From Chryseobacterium sp. ZHDP1 (GTDB lineage Bacteria; Bacteroidota; Bacteroidia; Flavobacteriales; Weeksellaceae), in the NCBI RefSeq assembly GCF_018603435.1, contig NZ_CP075682.1, forward strand, positions 2,108,001 to 2,172,000: 64,000 bases of DNA, read 5' to 3'. Positions 52,977 to 60,599 of the stretch are shown here, in pieces. The notes below the pieces were generated by a model. That model saw only the letters and a program-made list of their open reading frames with translations, did not search any database and was not told the DNA's origin. Within the stretch, counting starts at the first letter, position 1. Each line of letters starts with the position of its first letter. The position numbers and the translations under genes were made by a program.

Positions 52977-52997
52977 CTGTTTTTATGAATCAGTAAT

Positions 52998-55202
52998 TTA
53001 TTTTTTAATGATTAATTTTTCTGTTATTTTCTCCCCGTTTTCAAAAACCAGAGAGATCACATAATTTCCGTTCATCAGATCATTAACTTTTACCTGAGTT
53101 TCACCCTGGAAATTTCCGCCTTTAATTAATCTGCCTGAAGCATCGTAAAGCGTATAATCTGCTTTCTGAGATGAATTTTTAAGTCTGATATTGACAACAT
53201 CATGAGAAGGATTCGGATAAATCGAGAAGTTTCTCACGTTAGTTTCAGCCGTTGTAAGAACAGTCTGAGTAATAGAGAAACTCGATGTATTGAGTGCATA
53301 ATAAATATTTCCCACCGCTTTTACCATAATTCTCGCAGACGAAACATTTTCATTTGGCATCGTAACATTAGCGGAACCATTATTCGGAACACTTGCTGCC
53401 AAAACAGTCGGGAACGTTAAGCCACCGTCTTTAGAAAGTAAAATAGATACGTTCTGTGTACTAATTGCTCCTGTACTTGTTCCTGCTACATTCCATGTTA
53501 CGGGAACGGAAGTATTTCCATTATAATTTATTCCTGTCGTAGCCTGAGAAGTTACTTTAAACGGTCCGTCATTCGTTACGGTAACCACCATAACATCTCT
53601 TGCTGCCTGATTTCCTGTTGCTTTATTATCGTTTACCAACAAAGAAAAATTAAGAGTTCTGGCAACACCTGGAGTAACTTCCCATTTCGGGATAAGATTA
53701 TTCGCTACCACCGAACTCAGCACGGGAAAATATCTTGACGGAGAAACAGTAGGAGTTAAAGAACGATAGACCGGTCCGGCTGTTCCTGTGGAAACCGGAG
53801 GCTGCGTATTGCTTGTATTGTCATACTGTTCCCAAAGGTAGGTTAAAGGATCTCCATCCGGATCTGTTCCTGTTCCCGTTAAGACAAAAGCAGTTCCCTG
53901 CGGAATGGTATAATCTGCTCCGGCATCAGCGGTAGGAACTCCATTGCTATTAGAATTTTTTACGGCGCAGTCTGAAGCTCTCTGCAAAACAGCGTACATT
54001 TCCAAAACGCTTGCCGCATGAAAGTAAGCATCACTGTTATTCTGAACATTATTGGTTGCTCCGCAGATCCCTGCATAAGCCATAATCGTAGATCCGCTTC
54101 CCGGTTCGAAAGCAGTCGCGTTATTGAAGTTACCAGCACATGAAGAAGTTGCCGCTCTGAATGTGTGGTTTGCTCCAAACTGATGTCCCATTTCGTGCGC
54201 AACATAATCGATATCGAAAGGATCTCCAATCGGAGCTCCGGAACCTGTAACGCCTCTTGCTTTACTGCCTGAAACACATACCACTCCCAATCCTGCCAAA
54301 CCGCCGCTGTTTGTTCCGAAAACATGGCCAATATCGTAGTTCGCAGTTCCGATGACCGCCGTTGTATTGGTCTGGTTTTCGTTTATCATGCTACTTGGGT
54401 TTCCATTGGTAAAAGGATCTGTTGTCGCATTGGTATAAATCAACAGATTATTGTTCGCGATCATCATCATGGTTGTAGAGATCGTTTTTTCATAAATTCC
54501 GTTTACTCTGGTCATTGTTGTTGCCATTGCTGCCATTGCCAGAGCAACTGTTCCGCCATGAAATGTGGTATATTCCCCTGTCGCAGAGAGAGCGAGTCTG
54601 TATTTTCTGAACTGTCCGTCCGAAACCAGAGGAGCTTTATTGGCTGTTCCGTTATTTTTTAAGTTATCCAGTTCGTTTTCGACATGACATTCAAAAAGCC
54701 GGTCGTTTTTCGGAAGATCTTTTCTCTTGTATAAAATAAATGCAGAATTGTCTTTTGTGTAACTGTCGAGATAACTGATTTCCCAGTTATCAAAATACAT
54801 GACACTGATTCCTGTAGAAGGGGTAACACTGAAACGGATTGTATTTTCGGGATGCTCTTTTTGCCAGCCTGTGTAAGAACGTATTTCAGGGAATTTCGCC
54901 TGTAGTTCCGGCTCCATTACAGAAGCTTCCTGAACGATGTAATCTCTTATTTTCCCGTCAGAATCCGGAAATTTAATCATAAGGCTTTCATCTCCCGAAA
55001 AACGCTGGGGTGCTTTTTTAAGATCGGATTTAATTTTTCCCAGATCAACTTGATATAGAGAAAAATTATTGGGAGTCGTCCATCTCGGGTTCAGATTTTC
55101 CCGTTCTGTTTTTGTTTCTTGTAGTTTCGACCAGTAGTTCTGCTGACCAAAAACCTGTGCTGCAATCAAAAGGCACGAGACGATAAAGGTTCTAGTTTTC
55201 AT
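52998..55202 (-). CDS. Reprolysin-like zinc metalloprotease with T9SS type A domain
   Basis: A 734-aa secreted protease. The signal peptide (MKTRTFIVSCLLIAAQVFG) is followed by a propeptide-like region, then the M12-type catalytic domain with YVAHEMGHQFGANHTF (about residue 332-346), the full HExxHxxGxxH zinc motif, and a downstream GSTIMAYAG Met-turn. After it come a PKD/Ig-like domain (PTADAGADYTIPQGTAFVLTGTGTDPDGD) and a second beta domain. The C-terminal sorting domain (NFSIYPNPSHDVVNIRLKNS to EKLIIKK) targets it to the type IX system. It is probably a surface or extracellular protease for nutrient use. Confidence 0.95.
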   Translation of the reverse strand: MKTRTFIVSCLLIAAQVFGQQNYWSKLQETKTERENLNPRWTTPNNFSLYQVDLGKIKSDLKKAPQRFSGDESLMIKFPDSDGKIRDYIVQEASVMEPELQAKFPEIRSYTGWQKEHPENTIRFSVTPSTGISVMYFDNWEISYLDSYTKDNSAFILYKRKDLPKNDRLFECHVENELDNLKNNGTANKAPLVSDGQFRKYRLALSATGEYTTFHGGTVALAMAAMATTMTRVNGIYEKTISTTMMMIANNNLLIYTNATTDPFTNGNPSSMINENQTNTTAVIGTANYDIGHVFGTNSGGLAGLGVVCVSGSKARGVTGSGAPIGDPFDIDYVAHEMGHQFGANHTFRAATSSCAGNFNNATAFEPGSGSTIMAYAGICGATNNVQNNSDAYFHAASVLEMYAVLQRASDCAVKNSNSNGVPTADAGADYTIPQGTAFVLTGTGTDPDGDPLTYLWEQYDNTSNTQPPVSTGTAGPVYRSLTPTVSPSRYFPVLSSVVANNLIPKWEVTPGVARTLNFSLLVNDNKATGNQAARDVMVVTVTNDGPFKVTSQATTGINYNGNTSVPVTWNVAGTSTGAISTQNVSILLSKDGGLTFPTVLAASVPNNGSANVTMPNENVSSARIMVKAVGNIYYALNTSSFSITQTVLTTAETNVRNFSIYPNPSHDVVNIRLKNSSQKADYTLYDASGRLIKGGNFQGETQVKVNDLMNGNYVISLVFENGEKITEKLIIKK

Positions 55203-55219
55203 GACAGTAATTTTATATA

Positions 55220-55669
55220 TTAGTATTGAATGGTGACTTTTTTAATAAGCAAATTTTCTTTTAGCTTTAATAAGATATCAGGCGGAATTCTGCTTTGTTC
55301 ATTAAAATCCGGATTGCTGAATTCTTTCGCTTTTATGCAGAGGATATTTTTATCAAAAGTAATGGCTTCAATTAAAATATCATTGGAGTTTTTTAACTGA
55401 GGTTTTACAATAATATACGTTTCATCTTCGGTGATGGAAGGAACAGGCGAAAATCTGTTTCCTGTATTTTTCTGATGAATAATTTTAAAAATTTCATCCA
55501 TCTTTTTCTGAGAATTAATCACAATAAAATCTTTCTGAATTAAAGAAAAAGGATAATGGTTTTTATCTTCGAACTGAATTTCTTTTCCGTGAGATAGGAA
55601 GTAATGGCTGACAATTTGAGATTGACAAGTAAGAAATAAAAAGAGAAAAAAGGATAAACGCAGTCTCAT
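55220..55669 (-). CDS. Secreted hypothetical protein (149 aa)
   Basis: A signal peptide (MRLRLSFFLFLFLTCQSQ) contains a Cys near its end, so it could be a lipoprotein with a poor lipobox. The mature part is mixed alpha/beta, rich in Lys/Ile (KMDEIFKIIHQKNTGNRF, IIVKPQLKNSNDILIEAITFDKN). It lies 17 bases upstream of the protease gene on the same strand, so the two are probably co-transcribed; a protease-associated or inhibitor role is only a guess. Confidence 0.72.
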   Translation of the reverse strand: MRLRLSFFLFLFLTCQSQIVSHYFLSHGKEIQFEDKNHYPFSLIQKDFIVINSQKKMDEIFKIIHQKNTGNRFSPVPSITEDETYIIVKPQLKNSNDILIEAITFDKNILCIKAKEFSNPDFNEQSRIPPDILLKLKENLLIKKVTIQY

Positions 55670-55745
55670 TTTTAAGCCTTTCCTGTAAAGATAACAATTT
55701 TAAAATGAATAACTTATTTAATTATATCACTTTCTTTATTTTGAG

Positions 55746-56240
55746 TTATCTATTTTTTGAAGATGTGTCTTTCATTATTAAACTATCCTTTTTCGAAATT
55801 TTCGCACAGGAATCGTTTTCGTTTATTTTAGCCTCGCCTATGACATAATTTTTATTTTCAGGGATAGAATCTTCTTCCATCATCACAAGACCTGTCGTTG
55901 CGTAAGATTCTTCTTTTTGTTTTGAGCAGCCCGTTAAAAATAAAATAACGGAAAGAAGAGTTAATACGATTCTGCTATTCTGAAAATGCACAGGAATATG
56001 TTTAAAGAATTGAGCTCTTATCTTTTCAGATTGATTACCTGTGTCCAACTGATGATTATAAAATCTTCCGCAGATTTCTTCATCTTGCTTTTCATCGATG
56101 ATTTGTAGAATTTCGTTGGGCTGTTTCTGTGTAAAATCAATCACACATTTATTGCAGACGGAACAGAATCGTCCTTTTTCCTGCGGAGACATCATTTCCC
56201 AGCTTTCTGAACACGGTTTCGGAATTTGTATGTTTTTCAT
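55746..56240 (-). CDS. Cys-rich cytoplasmic module joined to a membrane segment
   Basis: A 164-aa protein. Residues 1-60 form a small domain with C10, C26, C29, C32 and C57 (KPCSESWEMMSPQEKGRFC, SVCNKCVIDFT, EEICGRFY), a spacing that suggests a bound zinc ion. A single hydrophobic segment (about 89-105) ends in a TGC lipobox-like sequence, and an acidic tail of about 60 residues follows. The Cys domain is one I recall at the N-terminus of several Chryseobacterium proteins. Which side of the membrane it faces is unclear. It is not close enough to the protease gene to be certain of co-transcription (76 bases). Confidence 0.75.
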   Translation of the reverse strand: MKNIQIPKPCSESWEMMSPQEKGRFCSVCNKCVIDFTQKQPNEILQIIDEKQDEEICGRFYNHQLDTGNQSEKIRAQFFKHIPVHFQNSRIVLTLLSVILFLTGCSKQKEESYATTGLVMMEEDSIPENKNYVIGEAKINENDSCAKISKKDSLIMKDTSSKNR

Positions 56241-56300
56241 GGTATATTAAATTTTTTCAGCTACAAATTACAAAAGATATTTAATTTGATTAAAAAAAGA

Positions 56301-56330
56301 AAAAACCGTTCCAAAAAATGAAACGGTTTT
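56301..56330 (-). terminator. Terminator of sucC
   Basis: AAAACCGTT pairs with AACGGTTTT; on the minus strand a T tract follows. It lies 24 bases beyond the sucC stop. Confidence 0.85.
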
Positions 56331-56353
56331 AATGTATTTTAAAAATTTCAGTC

Positions 56354-57544
56354 TTATGCTAAAACTTCTTTTACTTTGTTTGCAGCTTCTTCCAAAGTAA
56401 TTGCAGAGTGAACCGGAAGACCAGACTCGTCAATTAATTTTTTAGCTTCAACAGCGTTAGTTCCCTGTAATCTTACGATCAATGGAACAGGAAGGCTGCC
56501 CATTGCTTTGTAAGCGTCTACAACTCCCTGAGCAACTCTGTCGCATCTTACGATACCTCCGAAGATATTAATTAAGATTGCTTTTACATTTGGATCTCTT
56601 AAGATGATTCCGAAAGCCGTCTGTACTCTTTGTGCATCTGCTGTTCCACCTACGTCAAGGAAGTTTGCAGGGTTACCACCTGATAATTTGATGATATCCA
56701 TTGTTGCCATTGCAAGACCTGCTCCGTTTACCATACAGGCAACGTTACCGTCTAATTTTACGAAGTTAAGACCCGCTTCACCAGCTTCTACATCCATTGG
56801 ATCTTCTTCTCTTGTATCTCTAAGCTCAGCTAAATCTTTGTGACGGAACAATGAATTGTCATCCAAAGTTACTTTAGCATCTACAGCGATAATTTTGTTA
56901 TCAGAAGTTTTCAACACAGGGTTGATTTCGAAAAGAGATGCATCAATTCCTGTGTACGCATTGTATAGAGAACCGATGAATTTTACGAATTCTTTGAAAG
57001 CATTCCCTTCAAGACCTAAGTTGAAAGCAATTTTTCTAGCCTGGAATCCCTGAAGACCTAAAGCAGGATCAATGATTTCTTTGTGGATCAAATGAGGCGT
57101 TACTTCAGCAACGTGCTCAATGTCCATCCCACCTTCAGTAGAATATACGATTGTATTTTTACCTTCAGCTCTGTCTAAAAGAATAGAAACATAAAATTCT
57201 TTAGTTTCCGTTTCTCCCGGATAATATACATCCTCTGCAACCAAAACAGAATTTACTTTTTTACCCTCAGCAGAAGTCTGTGGAGTTACCAACTGCATTC
57301 CGATGATGTTCTGAGCGTTTTCTTTAAGTTTATCCATGTTTGGAGAGAACTTTACACCACCCCCTTTACCACGGCCACCTGCGTGGATCTGAGCTTTTAC
57401 AACCCATCCCTGTGCACCTGTTTCAGCAGTTAGTTTTTCAGCAGCAGCTACAGCTTCATCTACGTTGTTTGCAACGAAACCACGTTGGATAGCTACTCCA
57501 TACTTTGATAAAATCTCTTTTGATTGATACTCGTGAAGATTCAT
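56354..57544 (-). CDS. sucC: Succinyl-CoA ligase [ADP-forming] subunit beta
   Basis: ATP-grasp subunit that, with SucD, converts succinyl-CoA to succinate and makes ATP in the TCA cycle. MNLHEYQSKEILSKYGVAIQRG starts the ATP-grasp domain; QIHAGGRGKGGGVKF, EINPVLKTSDNKIIAVDAKVTLDDN and FLDVGGTADAQRV, with INIFGGIVRCDRVAQGV near the end, are conserved. The 396-aa length is normal. sucD is not adjacent, so the two subunits are encoded apart in this genome. Confidence 0.97.
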   Translation of the reverse strand: MNLHEYQSKEILSKYGVAIQRGFVANNVDEAVAAAEKLTAETGAQGWVVKAQIHAGGRGKGGGVKFSPNMDKLKENAQNIIGMQLVTPQTSAEGKKVNSVLVAEDVYYPGETETKEFYVSILLDRAEGKNTIVYSTEGGMDIEHVAEVTPHLIHKEIIDPALGLQGFQARKIAFNLGLEGNAFKEFVKFIGSLYNAYTGIDASLFEINPVLKTSDNKIIAVDAKVTLDDNSLFRHKDLAELRDTREEDPMDVEAGEAGLNFVKLDGNVACMVNGAGLAMATMDIIKLSGGNPANFLDVGGTADAQRVQTAFGIILRDPNVKAILINIFGGIVRCDRVAQGVVDAYKAMGSLPVPLIVRLQGTNAVEAKKLIDESGLPVHSAITLEEAANKVKEVLA

Positions 57545-57582
57545 ATTATTTTTATTATTTTATTTTAATAGTTAAAGGTTGA

Positions 57583-57612
57583 CAAATTTAATAAAAACAG
57601 ATGAATTATCAA
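57583..57612 (-). promoter_or_regulatory. Promoter of sucC
   Basis: On the minus strand TTG (57612-57610), a 19-nt spacer and TAAATTTG (57590-57583) match the flavobacterial promoter. The leader is about 35 nt. Confidence 0.75.
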
Positions 57613-57693
57613 CTTTTATTTTAAAGAAAGCAATGTCTGTAAGGATGCTTTTTATCAGTTTAATAAAATGTAAATTACCCCAAAATTATATTG

Positions 57694-57701
57694 TAAATTT
57701 G
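57694..57701 (+). promoter_or_regulatory. Plus-strand -7 box pointing into a minus-strand gene
   Basis: TAAATTTG followed by GCC on the plus strand. No plus-strand gene lies downstream; the next gene (57738-58688) is read from the other strand. It may be a chance match or an antisense start. Confidence 0.3.
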
Positions 57702-57737
57702 CCCTTCCTAAAATGTTGTAACCAAAGGTAACTGTAC

Positions 57738-58688
57738 TTATTTTCCGAAAATATTTTTAAAAATTTTACCGAAAAAACCTTCCTTCTTTGTTGTGACATT
57801 CTTAACAGGTTCTTTTTCATCAGTCGAAAAATCAATTTTTATTTCATTAAAAATCTGCGCTCTGTAACTCACTCTGGCAACACTTTGAAACTTTTCTCTG
57901 GAAATACTGGAAACCGAATCTTTCTCTCCGTTTTCAAAATTATCTATTTCTATATAATACTCCAATCCCTGCAATGCTTCGTTTAAAAGGTTTTTTACTT
58001 CATTATTCGTTTCTGCCCTGTTATCGAATAATCTTCCCAATACTTTAATTCTTTCTCTTCCCAGATTCATCAGATAAATTTCAAACTTATCTTTAAGAAG
58101 AATCTGCATTTCATTTTCTGCCGCGTTAAATTCAAAGTCAGGATTGTGTTCTACTTCCATATTAAAGGCCATCAGAACCGCCAGAAAAGTAAAATTCAGG
58201 ATTTCACCATTGATACCGCCTTTATCAGTAAAAAAAGTTCTGGTGAAAGGATAAAAATGCCATGAATCATATTGAGGATCAATTGCATGAAGCAGTTTCA
58301 TGTGTGCGGAATGAAAAACATCTTCATTTTTGGTTTTCACACCATTCTGTATCACAAAACCATTTGAAGCACATCTTCCTCCGAAACAATCTACTTCCAC
58401 ATACACCACTTCCAGATCTCCGTTCTTCTTAGAAAATTCAAGCGCATGATTTTCAGATTCAGAATAATAGTCTTCAACCTCATCCTGATCTCTGAAGAAC
58501 TGATCCGGAAACTGTTCAAAAGAATATTCCTTAAATTTGTTATTCGCCTGACAGACAATTCCTCTAAAGGGTGTAAAGAACTCTCTGATATTGTAAAACT
58601 TAAAATGTTCGGTCAACCTATTTTTCAGATCTTCCTTCTCAGATTCTTCATTAATTTTGATAATAATATTGTACGTTTTGTAACTCAT
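57738..58688 (-). CDS. Hypothetical protein (316 aa), unrecognised
   Basis: A soluble, acidic, glutamate-rich protein with no signal peptide or membrane helix until an amphipathic basic C-terminus (EGFFGKIFKNIFGK, about 302-316), which could bind a membrane. Residues about 94-130 have the motif YVEVDCFGGRCASNGFVIQ with two Cys, followed by a His/Trp region (HAIDPQYDSWHFYPFTRTFF). I know no family for it. The ATG at 58688 has no strong promoter that I can see. The gene is flanked by convergent and divergent spacing, so it is probably transcribed alone. Confidence 0.7.
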   Translation of the reverse strand: MSYKTYNIIIKINEESEKEDLKNRLTEHFKFYNIREFFTPFRGIVCQANNKFKEYSFEQFPDQFFRDQDEVEDYYSESENHALEFSKKNGDLEVVYVEVDCFGGRCASNGFVIQNGVKTKNEDVFHSAHMKLLHAIDPQYDSWHFYPFTRTFFTDKGGINGEILNFTFLAVLMAFNMEVEHNPDFEFNAAENEMQILLKDKFEIYLMNLGRERIKVLGRLFDNRAETNNEVKNLLNEALQGLEYYIEIDNFENGEKDSVSSISREKFQSVARVSYRAQIFNEIKIDFSTDEKEPVKNVTTKKEGFFGKIFKNIFGK

Positions 58689-58825
58689 GTGTTATTAATT
58701 TTAAATCTCAAAGATGCATTGATTTTATTAACAATCAAAATCCAGGAATACTGATTATTGAAAAAAGCTGTTCATTTAAAATTCCCCAGTTTAAAGAATC
58801 ATTTTTAAACTTTTACTGAATATTT

Positions 58826-59743
58826 TTATTTAGCAAGAAGAAACTCCAAAGGCTTCGAAAGTCTTTTTGCCCATGCTTCCTCGCTGTGATTTTCACCGGG
58901 AAAGTATAACGTTTTCCAGTTCTTTTCAGAGTAACCGTGTTTTCTGATAATTGCATCCGCTTTTTTCTGAATTTCAGGATACAATGCATCCAAAGTCTGA
59001 TCTCCGCAGTCAAAATAGATTTTGTGGTTTTTGGGATCGGATAAATTTTTGTCTAAATAGCGTAAAGCAGACTCAGGAAAAGGATTATTTTCATTGGTAA
59101 AAGTTCCGGTCCAGTGTGTGGAAAGGCAGGCTGCTCCGCCAAAAATCTGAGGATATTCGCAAATGGCATACATGGAGATCAGTCCGCCCATGCTGCTTCC
59201 AGCAATAAAAGTATGAGATCTGTCTTTAAAGGTTGAATATTTTTTATCAATAAGAGGTTTCAGTTCCTTCACCAAAAACTTTAAATAATTGTCTGAATTG
59301 GGAGAAAACTTTTCATTGGCTCTTCCTGCTTTTTTCAACTGATGATTAACGGTATCTTTTTCCACTACGGATAAAGTTTCAAAAGGTTTCTGCGGAAAAT
59401 AATCGAAATGCCTCATTTTGGAATCATTCCACACTCCTACAACAATGGTGTTCTGTATTTTTTTTGATTTAATCAGTTCCGCAACAGTTTCATCCACATT
59501 CCAGGACTGTTTATTCCACGTGAGATCAGAATCATAAAGCATTTGTCCGTCCTGCATATACAGAACTGCATATTTCTTAGATGCTGAATAATTTTCAGGA
59601 AGCCATACATCGATGTTTCTCGGTGTTGCAAACTGAGATTTAAAATCCGATATTCTTTCAATCTTTCCGCTGCTCACTTTCGGAATCTGCGCCTGAACTA
59701 CGGAAAATAGAACAACCACAACAATTAGCAAAAATCTATACAT
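58826..59743 (-). CDS. Secreted alpha/beta-hydrolase esterase (putative esterase family)
   Basis: A 305-aa protein with a signal peptide (YRFLLIVVVVLFSVVQA). The nucleophile elbow is GSSMGGLISMYA (about residue 187), and LPENYSASKKYAVLYMQDGQML and YSEKNWKTLYFPGENHSEEAWAKRL supply the strand-1 region and the probable catalytic His. This pattern is that of the esterase-D/ferri-enterobactin-esterase-like family. In iron-uptake contexts such enzymes hydrolyse siderophores; here the receptor is 9 kb away, so this is only a possibility. It could equally be a carbohydrate or feruloyl esterase. Confidence 0.88.
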   Translation of the reverse strand: MYRFLLIVVVVLFSVVQAQIPKVSSGKIERISDFKSQFATPRNIDVWLPENYSASKKYAVLYMQDGQMLYDSDLTWNKQSWNVDETVAELIKSKKIQNTIVVGVWNDSKMRHFDYFPQKPFETLSVVEKDTVNHQLKKAGRANEKFSPNSDNYLKFLVKELKPLIDKKYSTFKDRSHTFIAGSSMGGLISMYAICEYPQIFGGAACLSTHWTGTFTNENNPFPESALRYLDKNLSDPKNHKIYFDCGDQTLDALYPEIQKKADAIIRKHGYSEKNWKTLYFPGENHSEEAWAKRLSKPLEFLLAK

Positions 59744-59911
59744 CGTTTATAATTTATCACAAAGATAATTTTTAATGAGAGATCATTGAACTTTTCTATG
59801 GAGAATCCATTTCATAGAAATTACAATACGATAGTATTACTATTATAAATAATATTAAAACATTTTTCGGTATATATTTTGCTATCAAAAAATATAGTTA
59901 TTTAATACATC

Positions 59912-60589
59912 ATGGAATTTCAGGTAAAATTTAAAGTCAACGAACACCTTTATCTTAAAGATCCCGAAAACAGCGAGATCGGACGTGCCATTGTCAAAAA
60001 TTCAATAGAACTGATCTACGAGACCGGTTTTGAAAGTTTTACTTTTAAAAAACTAGCCCAAAAGATCAACTCTACAGAGGCAACGGTTTACCGGTATTTT
60101 TCTTCAAAGCATAAACTTCTTACCTATATTCTCAATTGGTACTGGTCTTACATCGAATTCATTTCCAAACTGAGGCTTCAGGAAATCAGGGAACCTCAGC
60201 AAAAAATGGAAAAAATCCTCGAAATCATCACGCATAATGATGAAACTGATGATAAAATAGAAGATTATGATCTTACAAAACTTCACAACATCGTTATTGC
60301 AGAAAGCAGCAAAGCTTATCTGGTAAAAGAAGTGGACGAAATCAATAAAGAAATGGTTTTCAGTCCTTTAAAAAGTCTTTGCGCATTTATCGGAGACATC
60401 ATTGCAGAAGCAAAGCCGGATTTCCCTTATCCGAAATCATTTGCAAGCACTCTACTGGAAACCGCTCACGATCAGCAGTTTTTCAGCGAACATCTTCCGA
60501 AACTTACCGACAATCATATCAATAAAATAGATCACAAAAAGTATGTTTTGGATTATCTGCGTTTTATCACCTTCAACCTTATAAAATAA
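59912..60589 (+). CDS. TetR/AcrR family transcriptional regulator
   Basis: A 225-aa repressor-type protein. The N-terminal helix-turn-helix (about 23-65: IGRAIVKNSIELIYETGFESFTFKKLAQKINSTEATVYRYFSSK) is canonical. The remaining helical domain binds an unknown ligand. It is 10 bases ahead of the ABC gene on the same strand, so it probably autoregulates the operon. No operator palindrome was recognised with confidence in the AT-rich 160-base upstream region. Confidence 0.92.
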   Translation: MEFQVKFKVNEHLYLKDPENSEIGRAIVKNSIELIYETGFESFTFKKLAQKINSTEATVYRYFSSKHKLLTYILNWYWSYIEFISKLRLQEIREPQQKMEKILEIITHNDETDDKIEDYDLTKLHNIVIAESSKAYLVKEVDEINKEMVFSPLKSLCAFIGDIIAEAKPDFPYPKSFASTLLETAHDQQFFSEHLPKLTDNHINKIDHKKYVLDYLRFITFNLIK

Positions 60590-60599
60590 TAAGACTCAA

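Noticed and set aside
53960..54331. 123-aa minus-strand ORF
   Set aside because: Alternative frame within the metalloprotease gene.
58826..59743. Siderophore esterase assignment
   Set aside because: The fold fits but no siderophore gene is adjacent and substrate residues cannot be read from sequence.
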